Shown piece by piece: positions 23,894 through 32,998 of a stretch of DNA of 34,084 bases. Position numbers and translations under genes: made by a program. The stretch's first letter is position 1; each line of letters begins with the position of its first letter. This DNA comes from Ruegeria atlantica (GTDB lineage Bacteria; Pseudomonadota; Alphaproteobacteria; Rhodobacterales; Rhodobacteraceae), in the NCBI GenBank assembly GCA_013032095.1, contig WQBJ01000040.1, positions 1 through 34,084 on the forward strand, written 5' to 3'. The notes under the pieces are model-generated. The model did no database searches. It saw only the letters and a program-made list of their open reading frames with translations, and was not told the origin of the DNA.

Positions 23894-24196
23894 ATGGTAT
23901 TCAGCACCAAATCTGCCAGACGTGGACCGCTTTCGGCCGAACTGCGGGATTGGTGCGAAGGCGAGGAAACGCAAGAGGCGCGTACCGTTGTTCTGACTTT
24001 GAGTTCTCACACTGACGTGGACGCGCTAAACGATCGATTAGTAACGTTGGGAGGCGCTGTCGTGAGCGCGGGACCCGGCGCAACGGTTGCGATATTGCCC
24101 CGACCAGCGCTGATTGCCGCATCAACGTTTCCCGGTGTCGTTCGAATTGAAGCACCAGTCCGCTTGGCTCCAAAAAATGGTGCAAACATCGAGTGA
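23894..24196 (+). CDS. Stand-alone propeptide-like protein (I9-type inhibitor or chaperone) paired with the S8 protease
   Basis: This 100-residue protein has no family I can name, but its residues 31-90 align by eye with residues 64-125 of the upstream protease. Shared pattern: a VxLTL or VTLKL strand, a TDA/VDA helix, LGG or LGC, V-S-x-GP, an A-x-LP or A-x-VP strand, S-x-x-PG-hydrophobic-x-R-x-E and a final R-L. The N-terminal LSAELRDWCEGEE also matches the LESSLLELARAEQ of the protease. The ATG at 23894 has GAAAGGAAA upstream, 13 bases after the protease stop; a GTG at 23873 overlaps that stop. Inferred: a separate copy of the propeptide that inhibits or helps fold the protease in trans. 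No secretion signal. Confidence 0.7.
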   Translation: MVFSTKSARRGPLSAELRDWCEGEETQEARTVVLTLSSHTDVDALNDRLVTLGGAVVSAGPGATVAILPRPALIAASTFPGVVRIEAPVRLAPKNGANIE

Positions 24197-24985
24197 TTTA
24201 AGGTCACAACGCTAAATTTGTTTCACCTTGTAGAGCATCTTTCTAGGTCAGCTCAATCTCTCGGCTAAAACACGCAATTTGATTGTTTTTTGCGTTGTCT
24301 TAAACCTCGGATTAGTTCGACCAGCGATCAGTTTTGGCCGAACCGTTCGAGAATCAGCGTCAACGTAACCTGAGAAAATTGGATAAGCGTTTGATGCCGA
24401 TGAGTTTGCCGTCCAACTGAGAGGGCTGTAGCAAACTTCTTAGATGGTAGCATCAGCGGAACTGGTGATCTGGCTAGGCAGATTGAGAACAAGATTCGTA
24501 CAGTCGCTGCGGGTAATTTCGTCACCCGCACAAACATTTTTCAGTGGTCGCTGAGTGTCGACTGCCGAGTCGTCGAAAAGGCGACTTCGCAAAAAATTGC
24601 AGTCGGCAACACGCCGACCTCGCAGGCGCAGCGAATGGCAAGTTCGGCTAAGCTTCATTGCAGCGTTGCTTGACGGGATGAATGACCGGGGCGAGCCGTC
24701 CTGGTAAGGCCCAACGCAGCTAAAGGTTTGGTTGCTGCGCTTGCTCCGAGGTCCGCATAGAGCTAGCGGCAGGCGTTTAGACAGTGTGCAGCACCGGTTA
24801 TTCAGAGCTCTGAACGGTCGTTATCTGAGGGATACATCAACTGGTGCATCAAACCCACACCAGACCTCCACCAAAGTTGAGATTAGCTTCAATGGCAGGT
24901 CAAGAAGTGAGTATTCTGTCTTCAGGTAGTTTCGCTGGATGATCTGAGGCGCTATGATTGTAGTTGAGGCAACAGGCAGGTTAAC
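24197..24985. other. Gene-poor stretch of 789 bases with possible RNA structure
   Basis: I find no supportable gene. Notable inverted repeats are TGCGGGT/ACCCGCA (24508-24514 and 24524-24530), a nested pair CGACTGC/GCAGTCG (24559-24565 and 24599-24605) enclosing AGTCG/CGACT (24568-24572 and 24582-24586), and GTCGGC/GCCGAC (24602-24607 and 24613-24618). The last two share bases, so they cannot form together. There is no good T run after any of them. The rest resembles decayed sequence. Confidence 0.4.
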
Positions 24986-25291
24986 GTGTTACGTAGTGCA
25001 ATCTTCATACCCATAGCAGCATTTTTCCTAGGCACCATTGTCGAAGTTGAATCTGCAGCGGCGTCTTCTCTTGGACGATACGAGGTTTTTGGTGTTGAAG
25101 ATGGAGACATGCTGAAACTGCGTGCAGGACCTGGAATAGGTTTCAACGTGATCGTGGGCCTTCCAAATGGAACCGCGCTACGAGTTCACAGTTGCGAACA
25201 GACCGGCGGCACGCGTTGGTGCCGTGTGTCCTTGCAGCGCGCGCGTGGGCTAAAGGGATATGTCTCTTGGGCATATTTGCGAAAAATCTGA
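24986..25291 (+). CDS. Small secreted SH3-like domain protein
   Basis: The 101-residue product starts with GTG and has an N-terminal signal peptide (LRSAIFIPIAAFFLGTIVEV, cut likely near AAA-SS). The mature part is one bacterial SH3b domain: YEVFGVEDGDMLKLRAGPG with the LNVRSGPG-like turn LKLRAGPG, then a CEQTGGTRWCRVSL strand and the closing GYVSWAYLRKI. SH3b domains commonly bind cell-wall peptides. It stands alone between gene-poor stretches, with GGCAGG about 8 bases upstream of the start. Function cannot be stated beyond an envelope location. Confidence 0.7.
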   Translation: MLRSAIFIPIAAFFLGTIVEVESAAASSLGRYEVFGVEDGDMLKLRAGPGIGFNVIVGLPNGTALRVHSCEQTGGTRWCRVSLQRARGLKGYVSWAYLRKI

Positions 25292-25582
25292 TTCAATAGT
25301 GAATAGCGCTGTCGTTTTGGCGACACCCGTTAAATGCCGATGGGAAACATCCTTTCAGCTCTACTGGCCTTTCATGTAGAGATTTGATCAGGCTCAAGGG
25401 CTATGAAGAGCAGTTTCCGTTCGTCTGAGATACTGCGAGCGCAGTCGGCAAGTTGCAGCCCGAAGCAGGCTTTTCCAACCAAACTTCGCAATTCGAGCTT
25501 TGCGCAACAAATCAGACGCCACGGAGACTGATTGCAAGAGCTGCGCATGCGTAAATACTTTGGTAGGTGGGCGCCGATTAAC

Positions 25583-26827
25583 CTAGCTGCTAGATTGCTT
25601 TAAACCTTCGTCTGCAATGTTGTGAGATGCATCTGCGAGTTTCTCTAGTGTCTCTCGATTGTCAGCGACCTTCTGTAAAGTCAAGTCGACGAGGACTTGG
25701 ACAGGAGGCATGTCATCCTCTTTGAACGCGTTGGCCAGATCGTCACGAGGAATGCGTATTGGAAGCGAAATTGAACGCTCCTTTCGATCGATTTGGAAAC
25801 CCTGCTCGCTGAGCGTTTTTAGGACATCAACACTGTGGTCAATGAGGCGTTTTTGAGGAGTTGCTTTCACCAGTCTATCAAACCCGGCAACGAGCCGGAC
25901 CGAACAGCCCAACAGTCCCAAAAAATAAACTGTCCACGTGTAAACTTCCCCTACAAAATCCAACTTGAAGAAGAGATCATAACTTCCTTCACTATCGAAA
26001 TCCTCGTCTGGGACGCGCCAGTTCAGGAGAGCGATTCAAAAGTCGCCCTCAAAATCTTTGCCGACCTTGCCCCGCCAGCCAAGCTGCCGGATATTTTCTT
26101 CGAATGCCGTCGGAACGGCACCTGAAAGCGCCTTAGACATCTGATCCTGTTCGAATTGCAACGCCTTCTCTAGAAGTTCCACATTCTCGACAATGGATCG
26201 TGCGATCATGCTTTCGTCTTCGTTCATTTGGCCCTCAAAAATCGTCGGCGTAGCTACCGAAACGGCAAATAAGCTCGCGCGCGAAGCTGTTTTCTCCGAC
26301 TGCAAGCCGCGCTGCGCCAACAACGTCGCGCCAAGTGCTGATGGGAAAATTGGAATGAGCCTTGAGCGGCGCCTTCGGACCAAGAAAAATGAGCCGAGGT
26401 TGCTTACGGCTATCTTTAGCGCGTTGCGCTAGGGAGCCGGTGTATCGTTCCAATTGTTGGCCGCCAAGGACCGCATCTGCCTTCACTTCAATGCCAATGA
26501 GGAATGACGTGAGTGCGGCTCCCGTCCATGACTGTTCCCCAAGGTCGAGCATGGAGTTTGCTTCTCTAACAACGCAGAATATACGTCAATGCACTTTGGA
26601 TCGGACAGCGCGTCAATATTGCCAATCGGTTGCGTTACGCTGACATCTACCCGATCCCCCGTCATTATCAAGCGCGCGAGTCCTGTACAGACCGGATTTT
26701 GCAGAAGGTGAGGCTACAACCCATTGTAATCAAAGGGGCGGAATCTTTCTACCTCCGGCACGAATGTCCGAGAATGGGCGACAACAGTTCGCTCGCTCGA
26801 AACGCAGAGATCGACCGGAAAGTACAC
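25583..26827 (-). pseudogene. PD-(D/E)XK nuclease-like protein, broken by two stops and two frameshifts
   Basis: Read from a GTG at 26827, the frame gives VYFPVDLCVSSERTVVAHS and VPEVERFRPFDYNGL, then a TAG (26714-26716), then PHLLQNPVCTGLARLIMTGD. Near 26580-26590 the sense frame shifts, and the next frame carries LTSFLIGIEVKADAVLGGQQ and RLIFLGPKAPL; IEVK at 26481-26492 and the Q-L-E-R-Y block are marks of PD-(D/E)XK nucleases. At the A5 run (26237-26241) the sense returns to the first frame: FGSYADDF joins EGQMNEDESM. A TGA at 26036-26038, probably TGG originally, follows GKDFEGDF; beyond it the frame runs on to the stop at 25583. About 414 codons in all. The exact start is uncertain. Confidence 0.7.
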
Positions 26828-26997
26828 CTATCGTGAGTATGATTGACCCCGGTTCTTTTGCTCATGCAACGAACGGCGGCCAAGTGGGCGCGTCGGCAGA
26901 ATGGCAGCACCGTGTCGAGTGACCGCTTTGGGTCGATTTTGCCCCATGCTGCACACCGCATGTATGGCCGGTTTGCACAAAGATGCCGCCGTGCTCA

Positions 26998-27387
26998 TCA
27001 GGATGTAATTGGAGCATAGCTTCCGTCTTTGCGGTGCACTTCACGCCCGCTGAGCGGCGGATTGAATACGCAGACAAGTCTCAACTCGGCACCAAAGGCT
27101 TGTACAAAGTGCCGGTCATGTTGATCCAGGGCATAGAGAGTAAATGGCTCAAGGAAATGCCAGGTCTCATCGTCAGACGCCCTGATCCGACCTTTGCCCT
27201 CGATACAATAACACGCCTCCAGATGATGGGTGTATTCCAGCTCCAGCACTGCACCTTTTTCGATGATCGTATCCGTCAGCGAAAACCCCATTCCATCAGC
27301 TTCAATCAGTAACCTTCTGCTATTCCAACCCGGACCGGAAACGTCCCGATCTGTACCAAGAATATCTTTGAGTGCCGTAACAATCAT
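26998..27387 (-). CDS. ectC: L-ectoine synthase, orphan
   Basis: The 129-residue cupin is a clear EctC: MIVTALKDILGTDRDVSGPG, WNSRRLLIEADGMGFS, YTHHLEACYCIEGKG and RLVCVFNPPLSGREVH. The metal ligands of EctC are all here with the numbering of the Paenibacillus enzyme (recalled): Glu57, Tyr85, His93. Tyr52 of the substrate pocket is also kept. The enzyme cyclises N-gamma-acetyl-diaminobutyrate to ectoine. There is no ectA, ectB or ask_ect gene in this window. It lies 17 bases after the short-chain dehydrogenase and probably shares its operon. The ATG at 27387 has GGTGAG upstream. Confidence 0.9.
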   Translation of the reverse strand: MIVTALKDILGTDRDVSGPGWNSRRLLIEADGMGFSLTDTIIEKGAVLELEYTHHLEACYCIEGKGRIRASDDETWHFLEPFTLYALDQHDRHFVQAFGAELRLVCVFNPPLSGREVHRKDGSYAPITS

Positions 27388-27404
27388 TTCTCACCGACTC
27401 GTTA

Positions 27405-28154
27405 TTATCGAACCGCGCGGTTCATCCCGCCGTCCGAAAGGATGCTCTGACCATTAATATACCGGGCTCCATCGCTGGCAAGAAACACACAAGCTTGCCC
27501 AATTTCTTCGAACGTTGCTGGCCGCTGAGCAGGGATTTCCCGACGGGCCTGTTCGGACAGGTTCACGTTCTCGCAGAACCCGGGGAGCAGGTTGTTCATG
27601 CGAATGTTGTGCCGTGCATAACGATCCCCATAGAGCTTGGAGAAACTGTGCAATGCGCCGCGCAACATGCTCATAGGGTAGGGCGCTCGCGGCTCGATTG
27701 TGTTCATGGACGAGATATTAACGAAAGCGCCGCCACCTTGTTCAATCAGGATAGGTGTGACGATACGAGCAATCTTCACAACGTTTAGCACGTACATGTC
27801 CAGACTCTCGTGCCAAAGCTCATCGCTGAGTTCCAAGAGCGGTCCGTCAAAATCGGGGTCGAAGCCTACCGTCTTGATGGCTTCAGGTACAGACCCGCCA
27901 TGACCCATGTTGCTGACGATTGCATCAATCCGCCCATACTTGCTCATGGTGTCGTCGATCATCGCTTGAAGATCATCGACATCCAGAACAGAGCCACGGC
28001 GGCCAATGCCCCCGAGTTCCTCCGCCAGTTCAACCGAGCGATTGGATGGAGACATGAGCGAGACCTTGTAGCCAGCCTTCGCCATTTCAATGGCGCAGCC
28101 TCGGCCAATACCTTGTCCTGTGCCTGTCATCAACGCGACTTTGGTATCGGGCAT
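27405..28154 (-). CDS. Short-chain dehydrogenase/reductase, divergent subgroup lacking the usual catalytic lysine
   Basis: The 249-residue protein has the SDR cofactor motif MTGTGQGIGRG and the SNMG version of the NNAG motif, then NISSMN with the conserved serine. The usual Y-x3-K motif is replaced by YPMSM, with K to M. The next stretch, RGALHSFSKLYGDRYARHNI, keeps a lysine eight residues later. The C-terminus FLASDGARYINGQSILSDGG is typical. Start ATG has AAGGAG upstream. It lies 17 bases before ectC and is divergent from a LysR gene. The substrate is unknown. The unusual YPxSxxxR pattern is one I have seen in other SDR proteins (recalled), so it may be a real subgroup rather than decay. 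Confidence 0.8.
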   Translation of the reverse strand: MPDTKVALMTGTGQGIGRGCAIEMAKAGYKVSLMSPSNRSVELAEELGGIGRRGSVLDVDDLQAMIDDTMSKYGRIDAIVSNMGHGGSVPEAIKTVGFDPDFDGPLLELSDELWHESLDMYVLNVVKIARIVTPILIEQGGGAFVNISSMNTIEPRAPYPMSMLRGALHSFSKLYGDRYARHNIRMNNLLPGFCENVNLSEQARREIPAQRPATFEEIGQACVFLASDGARYINGQSILSDGGMNRAVR

Positions 28155-28271
28155 GGTATCTCCTTTCTTTAGATATTTCTGCGTGAGATTTTTTGAGGAT
28201 AAGTCAGTGTAACCCCGCTAAATTAGGCAGGCCTATCGAATTTTTGGAACATTGCTGTTAGGTTTTCTCAC

Positions 28272-29150
28272 ATGGCGGAAAACCTCAGACACCTTCGCGC
28301 ACTTCAGGCCTTTGACGAAACTGCAACCCACTCCAGCGTGACCAGGGCAGCGGATGTGCTGAACGTCACTCACGGGGCGATCAGTCGGCAAATCAAGTTG
28401 CTGGAACTGCATCTTGGTGTGACGCTTTTTCACCGCCGCCCCAATGGCGTTGAACTGACCACGGCCGGGAAACGCCTACATCAATCAACACGCGGGGCAT
28501 TTTCGGCCTTGCAGTTGGGCGTAGTGGAGGTGAAGCGATTACATCACCGCCAGTCGATTACGTTGTCTTTGTCCACATCGCTGGCGCTCAAATGGCTTGT
28601 TCCGTTACTGAGCTCGTTTCAGCAGGAACATCCGGGTATCGCATTGTTGCTGGACACAAATGATGCCTTTGCGGATTTCGACACATCCGAGGTCGATGTA
28701 GCCTTGCGGTTTGGGAAACCGGCTTGGGAAGGGTTATATCATGAACAAATAAGACAAGAAGAATTGATTGTCGTAGCCGCCCCGTCCCTTGTTGAGAAAA
28801 CACCTCTGCCTATGCGCGCAGATGACGTGGCAGACCTCCCATTATTGCACGATGCTTTCAACGTTGGATGGGAGAACTGGGCCGCGCAAGTTGGACTGAG
28901 TGCTGATCGGATCAACTCGCAGAGCATCAAGTATGTGGACAGTGCTGTTCTGTTGGAGGCAGCGATTGACGGACAAGGCGTGGCGTTGGCAAGACATCTT
29001 TTGGCGGAGAGGGACTTGGAACGTGGTCGGCTGATCCGCCTCGACAAAAGCCGCGTTCCAATGGATCGTGGACTATACTTCGTCTGCCGACCCGGCGATC
29101 AGGAGCGGGTTTCGGTGAGAATTTTCAAGAAATGGCTTATGTCGATTTGA
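28272..29150 (+). CDS. LysR-family transcriptional regulator, GcvA-like
   Basis: The 292-residue protein has an N-terminal helix-turn-helix LRALQAFDETATHSSVTRAA followed by LNVTHGAISRQIKLLELHLG, and an effector domain starting near residue 92 (SITLSLSTSLALKWLVPLL). The pattern is close to GcvA-type regulators. The gene is divergent from the dehydrogenase/ectC pair with 117 bases between the starts, so it likely controls them. The ligand is unknown; ectoine or its precursors are possible. Confidence 0.85.
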   Translation: MAENLRHLRALQAFDETATHSSVTRAADVLNVTHGAISRQIKLLELHLGVTLFHRRPNGVELTTAGKRLHQSTRGAFSALQLGVVEVKRLHHRQSITLSLSTSLALKWLVPLLSSFQQEHPGIALLLDTNDAFADFDTSEVDVALRFGKPAWEGLYHEQIRQEELIVVAAPSLVEKTPLPMRADDVADLPLLHDAFNVGWENWAAQVGLSADRINSQSIKYVDSAVLLEAAIDGQGVALARHLLAERDLERGRLIRLDKSRVPMDRGLYFVCRPGDQERVSVRIFKKWLMSI

Positions 29151-29336
29151 TCTCTGGGTTCTAATCGAAGCCCGCGAAAGCGGTCGTTGGAACACATACT
29201 GCTGAAGTCAGGTTGGACGCGAATTGCGTGAATTCGCTCTGCAGGATAATTCGCGGGCGCAGCGAACGGCCACTTCGAAGGGCTGCAACGCAGCGACCCA
29301 ATGTGGTAGCCAGCGGCGGGTTTGGGCCGGGCTTTT

Positions 29337-29910
29337 TCATTGTATCAAATGGTCAATGAATAGGCGCAGCCGTATCGGCACATAGGCCTTCGAAAGATAG
29401 ATGATCCAAGTGGCGCTATCGAACTGCCCGGCGCTGACGTGGCGGTCAGGAAAAAGTCCACATGAGCAACCGAAATGAGTTCATCCGCGATCGTCCAATC
29501 GGCGAGCAGCGCGACACCAATGTCAGAAAGAGCGGCGCGACGTATGGCCAGCGCGTTAGATATCGTAAGTGTTGGTCGCGGGAGCGCTTCTTCCATTGCT
29601 CCGTCAGTTATTCGGCGAAAGTGCCATTTGTCTTTGAAGCCTGGCAGGCGAAACAAGAGACCTTCATGTTTTGGTATGTCGCTCGGACGAACAGGTCTTC
29701 CTGACTTAGCCAAGTACTCTGGTAAAGCGACAACTCTGTAACGCGTGTCGAAGAGTTTCGCTGTAACCAATGATCCCGTCTCGGGCGGGTGGCCAAGGTC
29801 CTGTGATGAAGTGGATGACGAATAAAATCACCAGCCGGGATCAGCGCGCCTGGATAGGCGACCATCAGGTTAGCAGGCGATAAGGCAGCCGACATTCTAG
29901 CAAACGCAGC
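29337..29910 (-). pseudogene. LysR-family regulator remnant (C-terminal effector domain only)
   Basis: One frame gives GHPPETGSLVTAKLFDTRYRVVALPEYLAK and ISNALAIRRAALSDIGVALLADW, a typical LysR effector core. Near the T5 run of the minus strand (GGACTTTTTCC, about 29449-29459) the sense shifts by one base to LFPDRHVSAGQFDSATWI, a normal LysR C-terminus, ending at the stop at 29337-29339. Upstream, fragments such as LMVAYPGALIPAGDF appear in another frame. No helix-turn-helix is left. Separate from the intact LysR gene at 28272. Decayed relic. Confidence 0.6.
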
Positions 29911-30270
29911 GAATTCACCCTTTTTTGCGCGGTGTGTGACTTCGACCACCCGAAATTTTGCACCCACGGCGAAGGTCCGGAATGCGGGCTGTGACTGCAG
30001 CGATCAAAGAATATGCTCAAGGTCGGCTCTGGGTTGAGATATATGGAAAATCGTGTATCCGGCAGCTTCATACAGCTGCACTTCTTGACAGACTCTCCTA
30101 AAATGAGAGGTCGGAAACTGGGGTGGTTGTTCGAGATGTTGAGGGTCGTGAGGGCTGTTTCGAGTGTCCAAGCTCTTTGAAACGGAGCAAACATTCAACA
30201 AAACCGAACCCGACTGGCGTCCTTGAAGTGACACTATAGCTGTCGCGGTTCCATTCCAATTTATGACCTC
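29911..30270. other. Gap with decayed coding sequence
   Basis: Between the LysR relic and the antiporter, I see only short open frames on the minus strand (for example 30004-30234) with no recognisable family and no ribosome site. It may be the scrambled N-terminal part of the LysR relic. No RNA gene is visible. Confidence 0.3.
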
Positions 30271-32805
30271 TCAAGAAATGGACCCTTGTTCAGAAGATCC
30301 TGCGGGCTCATCCAAATCCAACACAGCGGGGTCGATCATGCGCATGTTTGCGCTCATCTTGACGGAATTCCGCATGGCTTCACTTCGCCGGAGCAACCGC
30401 CGGAAACGCGCTTCGTCGAGCATGAGCAGTGTCGAGGGTGCCAACGCCCGCACATTTACGCGACGGGGCCGTTTTAATAGCATGGCCAATTGCCCAAACA
30501 TTTCGCCGCGACCTAACCGCGTAGTGTGTCTGCCGAACTCCACTTCGACTGCCCCAGAAGCAATGAAGAATACACTTCGGGCGAATTCATCTTTGGAAAT
30601 GATCGTATCACCTGGGTTGGCATAACGGGTACGCAGCGCCCTGCCGAGTTTCCTCAGTGAAGCTCTGTCGAGATCAGAGAATAGCGGAAACTGACTGACA
30701 AGATCCCGTCCTTTAAGGGCGATGTCCAGTACCGGACGCTCTTCAGATGAAGCACGTCGTGCCGCCACTTCCTGCATCAACACCGAATAGAGCTCTTCAC
30801 CCATCAGGCCGTCCTCGCGCATGACCGTGTATTCACGCTCTTCCAGTCGCAGCGCAGTCCGTCGGATGAATCGCCGCTCCAGCTTTTCGGCATAGCCTGG
30901 ATATTGTAGCCGCAAACCGTCAAGTGCTGTCTCAACCACTTCGGATCGACGTGCCAACAGGTCATCAAGTAATTCTGCAACTCGGCGGCCGTGGATCCGG
31001 CGTATGCGGCCACGGACGAATCCATCAAGATCCCGCAGGATCAGGCGTTGCATGAGCAATCTTTCAAACCGATCCGCTGAAATACGAGTGAGCGGGAACG
31101 AGATTCGAAGCCGGTTGTGCAGAAACACGGCGATCCGAAAAGATTTACCGTAAACGACGGACCGATTTGAGGCACGCTGATAGCCGATCCGACCTCCGGT
31201 CCGAGCGCCTTCAATGAGCCGATCCGCGTCGGACAGAATCTTCTCACTCAGAACGGACGACATGGTACGCTCTCGCATTCGGGCCAACACGGAATCCCGC
31301 TCTGCACCGGCCAGCGCAATAAGGCCAAGCGTGATCCGGTCACGATCAAGGATCTGAGCGCTGTCTTCGGCGGCCTTTACAGCCTTATCGAGGCGTTCGC
31401 TAAATTGTTTGGCTTCGTTTCTGACGATATCGTGGGTCAAGTTATAGTTTTCTGCAGTGCGGGATACGTCCTCGCGCACTGATTGCAAGGCGACCGCGAC
31501 CACCTGGCGTGAAAGGGCCGTATCAAGCGGGGAGAGCCTGTCGAGCCCAAGTTTTGTGATCACCGTGCGCAAGGTTGTTCCCTGAACAATCAGTGTAAAC
31601 AGCGTAAAACCAGTGGCCAGGATGCCGACCAGACGCTTGGTCTCGAGCGGGATATGCGTGCTTTCGGTAACGGCCAGCGCCAGCGCCAAAGTCACGGCAC
31701 CCCGCAGCCCACCCCAAAGCATCGCAGTGCGATAGGGGCGTTCCACATTTGGCGACAGTCCGATTGTGGTGAGCAATGGCAACAACCCGAACAGAACCGC
31801 CGCCCGCGCGAGTGTTGCTGCAAGAACCACCACTGCCAACAGGCCAAAGTCAGACGGGCGCACCCCTTCTAACAAATTCGGTATCAGCAATGCTGCTAGA
31901 ATGAAGATCAGCGCTCCGGCCCAATGAGCCAGAAGGTCCCATACTTCTTGCAGATTTGTCCAAGCGACCGGTGAAAATCGACCGGGGCCTGTAAGGTTGA
32001 GCGTAAGACCTGCGGCTACAACCGCGATGACACCCGAAGCCCCGACACTTTGTTCTGCAACGATATAGGCGAGATACGGCAGCGCAACGGAAATTGAAAT
32101 CTGCGCCATTTCCCAGCGGTCTACGAAAGCCATTAGCCAAACCGCCATACGCGCCATGAGCCAACCGGTTAGTACTCCGCCTGCGATCAACAGCGGAAAT
32201 TGACCCACGGCTTCACTTAGTAAGGGATCGGGCCTTCCGAGCATGACAAAGCTCATGAACAGCCCGAAAAGAGCAATCGCAGCAGCATCGTTAAGAAGGC
32301 TTTCGCCCTCGATTATTCGTGACAGCCTGCGCGGTGCGGAGATCGATCGAAAAATGCTGACAACTGCCGAGGGATCGGTTGTCGACACAATAGCACCAAT
32401 CAACAAGCAGGCGGCCAGCGGTAGCGCACTTACCCAACTGAGCGCGTAGCCAATGGAAAGTGTCGCCACAATCACTGCCACAACGGCCATCATCAGGATG
32501 GGCATCCAGTCGTCCAGCATCCTGCGCAGGTTCATGCCCAGTGTTGCCTGAAAGAGCAACGTTGGCAGGAAAACATAGAGGAATACGTTGGACCGGATCG
32601 GCAGATCAATTATCGCTTGCGCCCCCGGGTTCAGCACATCCGTCAGTTCGGTGTTGAGAAAGAATGTCGCGCCAAGCCCAATCACTACCCCCAGGACGGC
32701 GAGGATAACGCTGAAAGGCATGCGTAATCGTGCAGCCAGTGGCTCCGCCACGCCGATTACAACAAAAAGAGAAGTGATGATGGTCGTAATGACGACGATA
32801 TCCAT
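30271..32805 (-). CDS. CPA1-type cation/proton antiporter with C-terminal cyclic-nucleotide-binding-like domain
   Basis: The 844-residue protein has about twelve membrane segments in its first 420 residues, with the CPA motifs VFLPTLLFQATLGMNLRRM, STTDPSAVVSIFRSISAPRR and IEGESLLNDAAAIALFGLF (the ND ion-binding pair). A long polar region follows (about 430-700). The last part (about 705-820) is a cyclic-nucleotide-binding-like fold: FPLFSDLDRASLRKLGRAL, PGDTIISKDEFARSVFFIAS and GEMFGQLAMLLKRPRRVNVR. It exchanges sodium or potassium for protons at the inner membrane, perhaps gated by a nucleotide. I chose the ATG at 32805; a TTG one codon before is also possible, and the ribosome site is weak (AGGTAAT). 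Confidence 0.88.
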   Translation of the reverse strand: MDIVVITTIITSLFVVIGVAEPLAARLRMPFSVILAVLGVVIGLGATFFLNTELTDVLNPGAQAIIDLPIRSNVFLYVFLPTLLFQATLGMNLRRMLDDWMPILMMAVVAVIVATLSIGYALSWVSALPLAACLLIGAIVSTTDPSAVVSIFRSISAPRRLSRIIEGESLLNDAAAIALFGLFMSFVMLGRPDPLLSEAVGQFPLLIAGGVLTGWLMARMAVWLMAFVDRWEMAQISISVALPYLAYIVAEQSVGASGVIAVVAAGLTLNLTGPGRFSPVAWTNLQEVWDLLAHWAGALIFILAALLIPNLLEGVRPSDFGLLAVVVLAATLARAAVLFGLLPLLTTIGLSPNVERPYRTAMLWGGLRGAVTLALALAVTESTHIPLETKRLVGILATGFTLFTLIVQGTTLRTVITKLGLDRLSPLDTALSRQVVAVALQSVREDVSRTAENYNLTHDIVRNEAKQFSERLDKAVKAAEDSAQILDRDRITLGLIALAGAERDSVLARMRERTMSSVLSEKILSDADRLIEGARTGGRIGYQRASNRSVVYGKSFRIAVFLHNRLRISFPLTRISADRFERLLMQRLILRDLDGFVRGRIRRIHGRRVAELLDDLLARRSEVVETALDGLRLQYPGYAEKLERRFIRRTALRLEEREYTVMREDGLMGEELYSVLMQEVAARRASSEERPVLDIALKGRDLVSQFPLFSDLDRASLRKLGRALRTRYANPGDTIISKDEFARSVFFIASGAVEVEFGRHTTRLGRGEMFGQLAMLLKRPRRVNVRALAPSTLLMLDEARFRRLLRRSEAMRNSVKMSANMRMIDPAVLDLDEPAGSSEQGSIS

Positions 32806-32998
32806 CAATACGTATTACCTGAGAACTCGAAACAATGGAATCCACACTTCTAGCCGGATCGACCACGGGGGGTATATGTGTAAATTTACTCCTATCCAGA
32901 CTGTCCAATTGCAGCGAATGCCAGGAATGACGGGCCGCACTACCACACCAGCGCAGTGAGTAAACGGCTTGAATGGGCCGTGATACGACGTGTTGGGC

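Noticed and set aside
24732..24929. 65-codon frame in the gene-poor stretch
   Set aside because: Arginine/serine-rich composition without any family pattern, and no ribosome site.
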